DNA from: DATEUP01 sp041485285
GTDB taxonomy: Archaea; Thermoplasmatota; DTKX01; DATEUP01
Direction of reading: 5' to 3'
Length of the DNA: 64,000 nucleotides
Assembly (NCBI GenBank): GCA_041485285.1
Contig: JBGPJF010000001.1
Coordinates: forward strand, 1-64,000
Positions 24,602-32,847 of the stretch are shown one piece after another. A model generated the notes under the pieces. It had not been told where the DNA came from and searched no databases. It worked only from the letters and a program-made list of their open reading frames with translations. Made by a program: the position numbers and the translations under genes. Numbering within the stretch: position 1 is the first letter of the stretch; each line of letters opens with the position of its first letter.

Positions 24602-25891
24602 TCACGGCGCGCGCTTGATGCCGGCCTTCGCGGCCAGCTGCCAGAATTCCTTGTCCGACACGCCGCGGCGCAGGTGCTCGCGTTCGTGGTACTCCGCGAT
24701 GTACTCCGCGTAATCGGACTTCGTCTTGCCCTCCGCTGCCACCTTGATGAGGTCTGTGAGCTCCTTGACCTGCTCCTGGGTCGCGGCGACCTTGTTGTCC
24801 TTGAGCTTCTCCTCGACGGAGGTCGTGCCCGTGTGCTTGCCGAACACGAACTCCCGCTTGCGCCCGATCATCTCAGGCATGATCGGCTCGTAGGTCAGCG
24901 TGTGCTTCAGGATGCCGTGGGTGTGGATGCCCGACTCGTGGCTGTAGGCGTTCGTCCCGACGAGCGGCTTCTGCGTCCCAAGAGGGATGCCCGTAAGCTC
25001 CTCGAGGCGCTTGGAGACCGCGTAGACCTTCTCGATCTTGATGCCCGTGTCCTTGCCATAGAGCACCTCGAGGGCCATGATCATCTCCTCCAGCGAGGCG
25101 TTCCCCGCGCGCTCGCCGATCCCGTTGATGCAGCCGTGGGGGATCTCGACGCCCTCTTCGACGGCCGCAAGCGAGTTGGCGACCGCCATCCCGAAGTCAT
25201 TGTGGCCGTGCCACGAGAGCTGGACGGGCTTGACGCGCTTCTTGAACTCGCGGACGAACCACTTGGTCGTCGAGGGGGTACACACGCCCACCGTGTCGCA
25301 GATGACCGCGCGCTTGGCCCCCGCGTCGATCGCGGCATTGTAGAGCTCGCCCACGAAGTCGAGGTCGGCGCGGACGGTGTCCTCCGTCACGAAGCAGGCC
25401 GCGATGCCACGCTCCTTGGCGTACTCGAGGGACGAGACGGCGGCCTCGATGCACTGGCTGCGGGTCATCTGCAGCTTGTACTTCAGGTGGAGGTCGGAGA
25501 CGGCGATGAAGATGGAGGTCTCCTGGGCACCCGCCTCCACGCAGGCGTCGATGTCCCCCTTGCGGGCGCGCGAGGCGGCCAGGATGACCGTGTTGTGCGT
25601 CCCTTCCTTGGCGATCGCCTTGCAGGCCTCGAACTCCTTCTTCGAGACCACGGGGATCCCGACGTCCATGATCGCGACGCCCAGGTCGTCAAGCATCTTG
25701 GCGATCTCGACTTTTTCCTCGACGGTGAAAAATAGCCCGGGGGTTTGCTCGCCGTCGCGCAGGGTCTCGTCCCAGAAAAGCACCTTCTGCGGGAGGTTTT
25801 GGTGGGCCGCTTGGTCGAACACATAGTTGCGGACGAGCGGCTTGCCGTCCTCATCGAGGGGGGTCAGCCTGCTGCGGATGTTCGAAGCCAC
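24602..25891 (-). CDS. LeuA-family synthase (2-isopropylmalate / homocitrate synthase type)
   Basis: Acetyl-CoA-dependent Claisen condensation enzyme, about 430 residues. The TIM-barrel metal motif is WDETLRDGEQTPG (about residues 40-52) and the conserved HGHND lies near 228. A C-terminal segment ESGIHTHGILKHTLTYEP resembles archaeal short synthases (IPMS, homocitrate/AksA type). The long LeuA regulatory dimer domain is absent, so feedback control by leucine through it is not expected. Genomic context (leuB, leuC, leuD) favours 2-isopropylmalate synthase. GGAGG touches a GTG at 25897 directly but sits 6 bases from the GTG at 25891, so the latter is preferred. Confidence 0.8.
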   Translation of the reverse strand: MASNIRSRLTPLDEDGKPLVRNYVFDQAAHQNLPQKVLFWDETLRDGEQTPGLFFTVEEKVEIAKMLDDLGVAIMDVGIPVVSKKEFEACKAIAKEGTHNTVILAASRARKGDIDACVEAGAQETSIFIAVSDLHLKYKLQMTRSQCIEAAVSSLEYAKERGIAACFVTEDTVRADLDFVGELYNAAIDAGAKRAVICDTVGVCTPSTTKWFVREFKKRVKPVQLSWHGHNDFGMAVANSLAAVEEGVEIPHGCINGIGERAGNASLEEMIMALEVLYGKDTGIKIEKVYAVSKRLEELTGIPLGTQKPLVGTNAYSHESGIHTHGILKHTLTYEPIMPEMIGRKREFVFGKHTGTTSVEEKLKDNKVAATQEQVKELTDLIKVAAEGKTKSDYAEYIAEYHEREHLRRGVSDKEFWQLAAKAGIKRAP

Positions 25892-26283
25892 GGGCACCCT
25901 CCTCAGTGGGGTTTTGAGGCTACGGCAGATAGAAAATGGTATTGTAGCAGGGTCGGCGAACCGGCCGCCATTCCGAGCGGAATGCGGGGAGGGGGGGAGC
26001 GCCTCCCAGGGTGGCCACCCGGGGGGGAGGGGGCCTTAACCCCGGCTTGTCGCGCCGGAGGGGACGAAAGGGGAGATCTCGCCGCGCGCAGGCGCCGATT
26101 CGGGGCGGCGCCGCGGTCCCAAAAAACTCCACCGGAAATGGAGGTTGGGGACCCGCCCGGATGCCATTGTCCGAATCCGGACAATTATGTCCAGGTGTTG
26201 ATTCAATCAGAACATCACGTTTAACTCCTCAGCACCACTCGCCAACGCTTGCGCGTAAGATCAACGCGCGGAAACCCCAGGCA
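25892..26283. other. divergent intergenic region between the LeuA-family gene and argC
   Basis: About 390 bases without a gene. The left third carries an AT-rich patch on the minus strand (TTTTCTATC) likely to serve the synthase. The centre is G/C-homopolymer rich. The right part holds the overlapping palindromes at 26166-26192 and a TTTAACTCC at about 26220 that could be the argC TATA element, leaving a leader of some 35 bases. Confidence 0.5.
26166..26192. promoter_or_regulatory. overlapping palindromes upstream of argC
   Basis: ATTGTCCG-AATC-CGGACAAT (26166-26185) shares its right arm with GGACA-ATTA-TGTCC (26179-26192). This gives three alternating GGACA half-sites. It is a candidate operator of the arginine genes, about 95 bases before the argC ATG. 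Confidence 0.6.
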
Positions 26284-27330
26284 ATGAAAAAGTGCAGCGT
26301 GGTCGGAGGTACCGGTTACACCGGCACCGAACTTGTGCGCCTGCTCTCCGACCACCCGCGGGTTCGCCTTACGGCCGTTACCTCCCGGGGCCTTGCCGGG
26401 AAGCGGGTCACCGACGTCTTCCCCCACCTGATCAACCACATCAACGGGCTCACGTTCAGCCCGCCGGACATGGAGACGCTGGCTCGCGAGTCCGACTGCG
26501 TGTTCCTGGCCACCCCCCACGGGGTCAGTGCAGAGCTCGCGGCCACCCTCCTCGGGCGCAACCGCGACCTCATCGTCATTGACCTGTCCGCGGACTTCCG
26601 CCTGAAGGACCCCGCGGCCTACGCCGAGTGGTACGGCCACCCCCACCCCCACCCCGAGCTCCTCTCCCAAGCCGTCTACGGCCTGCCGGAGATCGAAGGG
26701 GCCCACATCCGGGGCGCCCGCCTCATCGCCAACCCCGGCTGCTACCCGACCTCCGTGGTCCTTGCCGTCGCGCCCCTCCTCCAGGGCGGCCTCACCGACC
26801 TTGGCTCCATCATCGCCGACTCCAAGAGCGGCGTGACGGGCGCCGGGCGTGAGCCCACGATGGGCACCCACTTCCCGGAGGTCAACGAGTCCCTCAAGGC
26901 CTACGGGGTCACCAAGCACCGCCACACCCCCGAAATGGAGCAAGAAATGTCCTCGATTGCCCACCACGCGATGATCATCAACTTCACCCCCCACCTTTTG
27001 CCCATAAACCGGGGCATCCTCTCCACGATCTACGCCACGAACGCGAAGGACCTCTCCAAGAAGGAGCTCCTGAACGCCTACCACGAGTTCTACCAGGCCG
27101 CGCCCTTCGTGCGCGTCTACGACACGGGCCTCCCGGAGATTCGCAATGTCCGCGGGTCGAACTTCTGCGACATCGGCCTCGAGGTCGACCCCCGCACGAA
27201 GCGGATTGTGCTCGTGTCGGCCATTGACAACCTCATCAAGGGGGCGGCGGGCCAAGCCGTCCAGAACATGAACCTCGCCTTTGGCTTCCCCGAGACGGAG
27301 GGCCTCAAAGCCCCCGGCATCGGGGCTTGA
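26284..27330 (+). CDS. argC: N-acetyl-gamma-glutamyl-phosphate reductase
   Basis: NADPH-dependent reduction of N-acetylglutamyl phosphate to the semialdehyde, third step of arginine synthesis. 348 residues, normal length. The N-terminal VVGGTGYTGTELVRLL is the cofactor loop. The catalytic Cys is in ANPGCYPTSVVLAVAPLL, and a conserved His lies in VTKHRHTPEMEQE. The ATG at 26284 fits homology; the open frame upstream to 26011 is low-complexity. LysY-type activity is a family alternative, but the argJ-argB-argD genes that follow support arginine. No LysW-like carrier gene is seen. Confidence 0.9.
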   Translation: MKKCSVVGGTGYTGTELVRLLSDHPRVRLTAVTSRGLAGKRVTDVFPHLINHINGLTFSPPDMETLARESDCVFLATPHGVSAELAATLLGRNRDLIVIDLSADFRLKDPAAYAEWYGHPHPHPELLSQAVYGLPEIEGAHIRGARLIANPGCYPTSVVLAVAPLLQGGLTDLGSIIADSKSGVTGAGREPTMGTHFPEVNESLKAYGVTKHRHTPEMEQEMSSIAHHAMIINFTPHLLPINRGILSTIYATNAKDLSKKELLNAYHEFYQAAPFVRVYDTGLPEIRNVRGSNFCDIGLEVDPRTKRIVLVSAIDNLIKGAAGQAVQNMNLAFGFPETEGLKAPGIGA

Positions 27331-27346
27331 TCTTGGAGGCACTCCC

Positions 27347-28594
27347 ATTACCCCCCCACCGCCGATTCCGGTCAAGCGCGAAGGCGGCGTGCTCGACGTC
27401 CCGGGTTTCTTCTCGGGAGGAACGCACGCGGGCCTCAAGCGCAAGGGCCAGGACATCGGCATCCTGTTCTCGGACACCCCCTCGGTCGCCGCCGGCGTGT
27501 TTACGACCAACCGCACCCGGGCAGCCCCCGTGCTCCTCTCCGAGCAGCACCTCAGCGGCAGCGGGCGCCACCGCGCGGCGGTCGTGAACTCGGGGTGCGC
27601 AAACGCCTGCACGGGGGAACTCGGGTGGAAGAACGCCGTCGAGATGGCCGACGCCACGGCCGATGTCCTCGGCGTCCAGCCGCAGGAGGTGCTCGTCGCC
27701 TCGACGGGGATCATCGGCAAGCAGCTCGACATGCGCAAGCTCCTCACCGGCATCGAGGACCTCGGCAGCCAGATTGCCTCCGGCCGGGCCAACCCCCGCT
27801 TCTCGAAGGCGATCCTCACGACGGACAAGACCGAGAAGACGGTCTCGGCGACCGTGGACATCGGCGGGACGGAGATCACCATCGGCGGCGCCGCCAAGGG
27901 GTCGGGGATGATCCACCCCAACATGGCCACGATGCTCGGGTTCCTCGCCACCGACGCGGCCGTCTCCAAGGAGGTCCTGCGCAGGGCCCTGCGCGAGGTC
28001 ACGAAGGACACCTTCAACATGATCACCGTCGACGGCGACACCTCGACGAACGACTGCGTGCTGGCCTTTGCCAACGGCGAGGCCGGAAACGCGAAGATCG
28101 ACAAGCCCGCGGGCCCGCACTTCCGCCAGTTCCAGTCCGCCCTCCAGGCCGTGTGCCGCGACCTTGCGCTCCAGATCGTGCGCGACGGCGAGGGCGCGAC
28201 CAAGGTGTTCGCGGTGAAGGTACAGGGCGCGCGCCGCGAGACCGACGCCCGCGCGATCGCGAGGGCCGTCGCCAGCTCGAACCTCGTCAAGTGCGCCATC
28301 CACGGCTCGGACCCCAACTGGGGCCGCATCGTGTGCGCGGCCGGCTATGCCGGGGCGGACTTCGACCCCTCGAAGGCGCGCATCTCCGTGTCGAACGGCT
28401 CGGCCTCCCCCAAGCTCACGCTCTTCGAGAAGGGCGAGCCGGCGGCATTCAACGAGAAGGACGCCCACGACCTGCTCAAGAACGAGTGGATCACGCTCAC
28501 CCTCGAGCTTGGCCGCGGCCACGCCGAAGCCGAGGCCTGGGGCTGCGACTTCTCCCATGAGTACGTGACGATCAACGCACACTACCGGACGTAG
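27347..28594 (+). CDS. argJ: glutamate N-acetyltransferase / ornithine acetyltransferase
   Basis: Transfers acetyl from N-acetylornithine to glutamate, making the arginine pathway cyclic. It self-cleaves before the Thr in HPNMATMLGFLATDA. About 415 residues. The family start GGVLDVPGFFSGGTHAGLK begins at about residue 13. No normal start codon lies close before it. The options are an ATT at 27347 with GGAGG 7 bases upstream, a TTG at 27281 overlapping argC by 50 bases, or a GTG at 27389 that would cut the conserved start. I favour the ATT/GGAGG site. Whether it also uses acetyl-CoA (bifunctional) cannot be told. Confidence 0.85.
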   Translation: MTPPPPIPVKREGGVLDVPGFFSGGTHAGLKRKGQDIGILFSDTPSVAAGVFTTNRTRAAPVLLSEQHLSGSGRHRAAVVNSGCANACTGELGWKNAVEMADATADVLGVQPQEVLVASTGIIGKQLDMRKLLTGIEDLGSQIASGRANPRFSKAILTTDKTEKTVSATVDIGGTEITIGGAAKGSGMIHPNMATMLGFLATDAAVSKEVLRRALREVTKDTFNMITVDGDTSTNDCVLAFANGEAGNAKIDKPAGPHFRQFQSALQAVCRDLALQIVRDGEGATKVFAVKVQGARRETDARAIARAVASSNLVKCAIHGSDPNWGRIVCAAGYAGADFDPSKARISVSNGSASPKLTLFEKGEPAAFNEKDAHDLLKNEWITLTLELGRGHAEAEAWGCDFSHEYVTINAHYRT

Positions 28595-28609
28595 AGTAGG
28601 GGGTTTCAC

Positions 28610-29527
28610 ATGGCATCTGCAAAAGCGCGTGCACGCACGATGGAGAAGCTCAAGACGCTGCAGGTCGAGGTCGAGTACCCGCCGAGCGCCCGCCTCGAGA
28701 TGCTGCGGGGCGAAACGGTCGTGGTCAAGTACGGGGGCCACGCGCTCCACGCCGGCGGCACCGCGGGGTTCGCCTCCGATGTTGCGTACCTCACGCGGGC
28801 CGGCGTCCGCGTCGTGGTGGTCCACGGCGGCGGCCCGGAGATCTCGCAAGAGATGGAGAAGGCCGGCATCGAGCCCAACTTCGTGCACGGCCACCGCGTG
28901 ACCGACGAGGCCACCCTGAAGATCGCCGAGCGCGTCCTTTCGGGCCGCGTCAACCGCGAGCTCGTGACGGCCCTTGAGAAGGCAGGTTGCCGCGCGGTTG
29001 GCATTTCCGGCCGCGACGGGTCGCTCCTGCGCGCGAAGTACCGCAAGCCCAAGGTCAAAGACGGGGCGGGCCACGAAGTCCAGGTCAACCTGGGGTACGT
29101 AGGCGACATTGAGCGTGTGAACACGCGGCTCCTCCAGCTCCTCCAGGGCGGAGGCTACACGCCGGTGATCGCGCCCATCGCCGTCACCGCCGGCGGCCAG
29201 TCACTCAACATCAACGCCGATTCGGTGGCAGGGGCCGTCGCCGGCGCGCTCAAGGCCACGACCTGCGTGTTCCTCACCGATGTTAAGGGCATCCTCGCAG
29301 ACCCGGCCAAGCCCGAGACCCTGATGCCGGCCCTTCGCTACCGCGAGGCCGAAGCGCTGATTGCAAAGGGCGCCGTCTCCGGCGGGATGCTCCCCAAGGT
29401 CCAAGCCTGCCTCGAAGCGCTCTCGCACGGCTCGCGCGAAGCGCGGATCGTCGATGGCCGCGAGGACCGCGCGCTGCTGAACGCGCTCCTTCCGGCCGAG
29501 CCCCGCGGCACGGCCGTGACGCCGTAG
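28610..29527 (+). CDS. argB: acetylglutamate kinase
   Basis: Phosphorylates N-acetylglutamate; amino-acid kinase fold, 305 residues. The nucleotide-binding start is VVVKYGGHALHAGG, the substrate loop VVVHGGGPEISQEME, and later motifs are NINADSVAGAVAGALKA and FLTDVKGIL. The first 30 residues, before the kinase core, are a basic helix. N-terminal helices mark arginine-sensitive forms in bacteria, so feedback inhibition is possible but not shown. The ATG is 15 bases after argJ with a GGGGG purine run 7 bases before it. Confidence 0.9.
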   Translation: MASAKARARTMEKLKTLQVEVEYPPSARLEMLRGETVVVKYGGHALHAGGTAGFASDVAYLTRAGVRVVVVHGGGPEISQEMEKAGIEPNFVHGHRVTDEATLKIAERVLSGRVNRELVTALEKAGCRAVGISGRDGSLLRAKYRKPKVKDGAGHEVQVNLGYVGDIERVNTRLLQLLQGGGYTPVIAPIAVTAGGQSLNINADSVAGAVAGALKATTCVFLTDVKGILADPAKPETLMPALRYREAEALIAKGAVSGGMLPKVQACLEALSHGSREARIVDGREDRALLNALLPAEPRGTAVTP

Positions 29528-29546
29528 CCGCCCTGAGGGGACTATC

Positions 29547-30797
29547 ATGAACAAAGCCGAAGCCACCCCAGCACCGCATTTGCCCGCGCACGCTCCGCCG
29601 GCAAGCGGCGACGCTCCGCTGATGCACAACTATTCCGCGCCCACGGTCACGATCGTCCGCGGCAGCGGGATGGAAGTCTTCGACGACGCGGGGGGGCGCT
29701 ACCTCGACTTTATCGGCGGCATCGCCGTCGCGGCCACCGGCCACTGCCACCCCGCGGTCGTGGCGGCCATCGCCTCGCAGGCGGGCACCCTCATCCACGT
29801 CTCGAACCTCTACGGCATCGAGCCGCAGCGCGAACTTGCGCGCCGGCTTGTGCCGAAGGCGGGCCAGGACTTCCGCGCCTTTTTCTGCAACTCCGGCGCC
29901 GAGGCCAACGAGGCCGCGATCAAACTCGCCCGCAAGTGGGGCCACAAGCACGGCGTTGGCCAGGGCACGATCATCTCGGCACTAAACTCGGTCCACGGGC
30001 GCACGCGGGCCACCCTCGCGGCCACCGCTCAGCCGAAGTACCAGCAAGGGTTCGAGCCGCTGCCCTCCGGGTTCAAGTACGTCCCCTACGACGACCTCGA
30101 CGGGCTCGAGCAGGGGCTCACGCCCGATGTATCGGCGGTCCTGCTCGAACCGATCCAAGGCGAGGGCGGCGTGAAGGTGCCGGCCATCGGCTACCTGCGC
30201 CGCGTCCGCGAAATCTGCGACCGCGCCGGCGTGCTGCTCATCCTCGATGAAGTACAGACCGGCTGCGGGCGCACCGGGCGGTTCTTCGCCTACGAGCACG
30301 AGGGCATCACGCCGGACATCGTGACGCTCGCCAAGGCGCTCGGCTCGGGCGTGCCCATCGGCGCGTGCCTTGCCCGCGCCGATGTTGCGGAGGTCTTCCA
30401 GCCCGGCAGCCACGGCTCCACCTTCGGGGGCAACCCGCTCTCGTCAGCCGCCGCCCTTGCGACCCTCGACGTCATCGAAGGCGAGCACCTGATCGAGCGC
30501 GCCGCATCCATCGGCACCCACCTCATGAATCACCTCGAGGCGCTCCGCGCTCACGACGCACGCATCCGCGAGGTCCGCGGCAAGGGCCTGCTCATCGGCG
30601 TCGAGTTCAGCGAGCCGATCGCCAAGGACCTTGTGAAGACCATGCTCGGCCTCGGGGTCCTTGCCAACGCGACCTCGGAGCACGTGCTGCGCCTCGCCCC
30701 GCCGCTGATCATCACGCAAGCGCACGCCGACGCCTATGTCTCCGCGCTCAAGCAGGCGCTTTCCCTGACTCCGGCCCTCAAGTCAGGCACTTGTTGA
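29547..30797 (+). CDS. argD: acetylornithine aminotransferase
   Basis: PLP-dependent transaminase converting N-acetylglutamate semialdehyde to N-acetylornithine. Class III fold, 416 residues. Hallmarks are FCNSGAEANEAAIKLARK (PLP phosphate cup), LILDEVQTGCGRTG (Asp), and the Schiff-base Lys in IVTLAKALGSGVPIG. It lies 19 bases after argB with GAGGGG before the ATG. Its last 20 bases overlap the 3' end of the convergent ACT-domain gene. Lysine-pathway use is a family alternative, unsupported here. Confidence 0.9.
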   Translation: MNKAEATPAPHLPAHAPPASGDAPLMHNYSAPTVTIVRGSGMEVFDDAGGRYLDFIGGIAVAATGHCHPAVVAAIASQAGTLIHVSNLYGIEPQRELARRLVPKAGQDFRAFFCNSGAEANEAAIKLARKWGHKHGVGQGTIISALNSVHGRTRATLAATAQPKYQQGFEPLPSGFKYVPYDDLDGLEQGLTPDVSAVLLEPIQGEGGVKVPAIGYLRRVREICDRAGVLLILDEVQTGCGRTGRFFAYEHEGITPDIVTLAKALGSGVPIGACLARADVAEVFQPGSHGSTFGGNPLSSAAALATLDVIEGEHLIERAASIGTHLMNHLEALRAHDARIREVRGKGLLIGVEFSEPIAKDLVKTMLGLGVLANATSEHVLRLAPPLIITQAHADAYVSALKQALSLTPALKSGTC

Positions 30798-31449
30798 GCG
30801 CTTGGAAGGCGGGCATCATATCAGACTCAGAAACGAGGAAGATGGTATCGGTATGGCAGGACATGGCTTCATTCAGGTTGATGCCGCTCGATGCCAGCGC
30901 GCCCAGCAGGTAGGCGATCACGCCGGGCGTCTGCGCGATGTCGTCGGGGGAGGTCACGATCATCTCCACCAGGCCGCGGGTCATCTGGATCACGTCGCGG
31001 CGCGACAGGATCTCGAGCATCTCCTCGACGATGACGTCGTCGCAGATCAGCGTCACGCCGTGCGAGCCCTGGACGATGCGGAACAGCCGGCCGGCCTCGA
31101 AGTACTTCGCCGTGATGCGGCCGAGTTCGCGCATGATGTCGTAGGAAGGGCGCACCGTGATGATCGCGACCTTCGAGTGGATCTCGATCTTCGACTTTCG
31201 AAGCACGCCCTTGACGGCGGCCTCGCGGGCGCGGTAGCCCGGCGGCACGATGTAGCGGCGGCAGGCGATGAGCGCGGCGTCCTGGCTCTCGACATCCGTC
31301 TCCTTGACGATCTTGCGCGACAGCGCGGAGAGGTTGATGAGGTCCATCTGGAGGCAGTCCCGGATGGAGGGGTGCGCGTCGATGAACTCGCGCGCCTTGT
31401 GCGCCGCCGTCTCTCGCCGAACGTCCTTCTTCTTCGCCACGCGTGCCAT
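30778..31449 (-). CDS. ACT-domain protein, probable amino-acid sensor
   Basis: Cytosolic 223-residue protein. A helical N-terminus contains DLINLSALSRKIVKE. Two ACT-like beta-alpha-beta units follow, at about residues 87-150 (IHSKVAIITVRPSYDIM onward) and 157-222 (GLVEMIVTSPDD..., SSGINLNEAMSCHTDT). The second has the ligand-loop style of aspartokinase ACT domains. No catalytic domain is present. It sits opposite and between argCJBD and argGH, overlapping argD by 20 bases, and its start is divergent from argG. A regulatory role sensing an amino acid is likely (inference). Confidence 0.75.
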   Translation of the reverse strand: MARVAKKKDVRRETAAHKAREFIDAHPSIRDCLQMDLINLSALSRKIVKETDVESQDAALIACRRYIVPPGYRAREAAVKGVLRKSKIEIHSKVAIITVRPSYDIMRELGRITAKYFEAGRLFRIVQGSHGVTLICDDVIVEEMLEILSRRDVIQMTRGLVEMIVTSPDDIAQTPGVIAYLLGALASSGINLNEAMSCHTDTIFLVSESDMMPAFQALNKCLT

Positions 31450-31527
31450 GGGGGCCCCTCAGGGGTCGGACGCGGCGCGCCCTACATGTCCTTTTTGAGA
31501 CACAACTGACCGAGGCGGGACAACACC

Positions 31528-32847
31528 ATGCAGCAAACGGGCAAGAAGAACGGCAAGAACAAGGGACCGCGCCAGAAGATCGTGCTCGCCTACAGCGGCG
31601 GGCTCGACACTTCGATCGCGATCCGGTGGCTTACGGACACCTACGAGGCGGACGTCGTGTGCGTGCTCGTGGACGTCGGCCAGCCCGCGGAAGGGTTCCA
31701 AGCGGCCCTAGCGAAGGCGAAGAAGATCGGCGCGGTCGCCGCCTACGGGATCGACGCGCGCGGGGAATTTGCGGCCGATTACATCGCGCCCGCCATCTTT
31801 GCAAACGCAATGTACGAGAAGCACTACCCGCTTGCCACGGCGCTTGCGCGCCCGCTCATCGCGGCGAAGCTCGTCGAGATCGCGCGGAAGGAAAACTGCA
31901 ACGCGGTCGCCCACGGCTGCACGGCCAAGGGCAACGACCAGGTGCGCTTCGAAGTTTCGATCCAGGCGCTTGCGCCCGACCTCAAGGTCATCGCGCCGGC
32001 CCGCGAGTGGATTTACACCCGCGAGGAAGGCATCCAGTGGGCCGAAGAGCGCGGCATCCCGGTGCCGATCACGAAGAAGTCCCCCTACTCGGTCGACGAG
32101 AACCTCTGGGGCCGCTCGGCGGAGTCGGGCATCCTGGAGGACGCGAACCAAGAGCCGCCCGAGGACTGCTACGGGTGGAGCGTGTCGCAGGAGAAGGCGC
32201 CCGACAAAGCGCAGTACGTCACGGTCACCTTCCGCCAGGGGCTCCCGGTCGCCCTCGACGGCTCGAAGATGGCGCTTGACGACCTCATCTCGAAGCTCAA
32301 CGAGGTCGGCGGCAAGCACGGCGTGGGCCGCATCGACCACGTCGAGAACCGCCTCGTGGGCATCAAGAGCCGCGAGGTCTACGAAGCGCCGGCGGCGGTC
32401 ATCCTCACGGAGGCGCACCGCCAGCTCGAGTCGATGGTGCTGCCGCGGGACCTCGTACACTTCAAGTACGGCATCGAGGACCGCTTCGCCTCGCTCACCT
32501 ACGACGGCCTGTGGTTCACGCCGCTGATGGCGTCGCTGCGCGCGTTTTTGGTGTCGAGCCAAGAGCGCGTGACGGGCGACATCCGCGTCAAGCTGCTGAA
32601 GGGGTCGGCGACGGTCGTCGGGCGCGCGTCGCCCTTTTCGATCTACGACACCTCGCTTGCGACCTACGGGGTGGGCGACCTGTTCAACCACGGATCGGCC
32701 CGCGGGTTCATCGACCTCTGGGGGCTTCCCACGCGCATCTACGCGAGCAAGGGCGGCGCCGGGCGGCCGAAGGTCCAGGTTACCGAAAAGGTTAGCCCGG
32801 GCCCCACGACTGCACCGCCGCGCGTAAGCGGGCGGGGCAAGCTGTGA
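31528..32847 (+). CDS. argG: argininosuccinate synthase
   Basis: ATP-dependent joining of citrulline and aspartate. 439 residues, slightly longer than usual (about 400) because of a basic N-terminus (GKKNGKNKGPRQK) and a Pro/Gly-rich tail. The PP-loop motif is VLAYSGGLDTSIAI. Further motifs are GCTAKGNDQVRFE and ENLWGRSAESG. The stop overlaps the argH start as GTGA, so translation is coupled. Citrulline supply needs ornithine carbamoyltransferase, whose gene is not in the window. Confidence 0.92.
   Translation: MQQTGKKNGKNKGPRQKIVLAYSGGLDTSIAIRWLTDTYEADVVCVLVDVGQPAEGFQAALAKAKKIGAVAAYGIDARGEFAADYIAPAIFANAMYEKHYPLATALARPLIAAKLVEIARKENCNAVAHGCTAKGNDQVRFEVSIQALAPDLKVIAPAREWIYTREEGIQWAEERGIPVPITKKSPYSVDENLWGRSAESGILEDANQEPPEDCYGWSVSQEKAPDKAQYVTVTFRQGLPVALDGSKMALDDLISKLNEVGGKHGVGRIDHVENRLVGIKSREVYEAPAAVILTEAHRQLESMVLPRDLVHFKYGIEDRFASLTYDGLWFTPLMASLRAFLVSSQERVTGDIRVKLLKGSATVVGRASPFSIYDTSLATYGVGDLFNHGSARGFIDLWGLPTRIYASKGGAGRPKVQVTEKVSPGPTTAPPRVSGRGKL

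Noticed and set aside
26221..28329. 702-codon open frame on the minus strand across argC and argJ
   Set aside because: It lies opposite two clearly conserved genes, has no homology and arises because high-GC codon bias leaves the antisense frame open.
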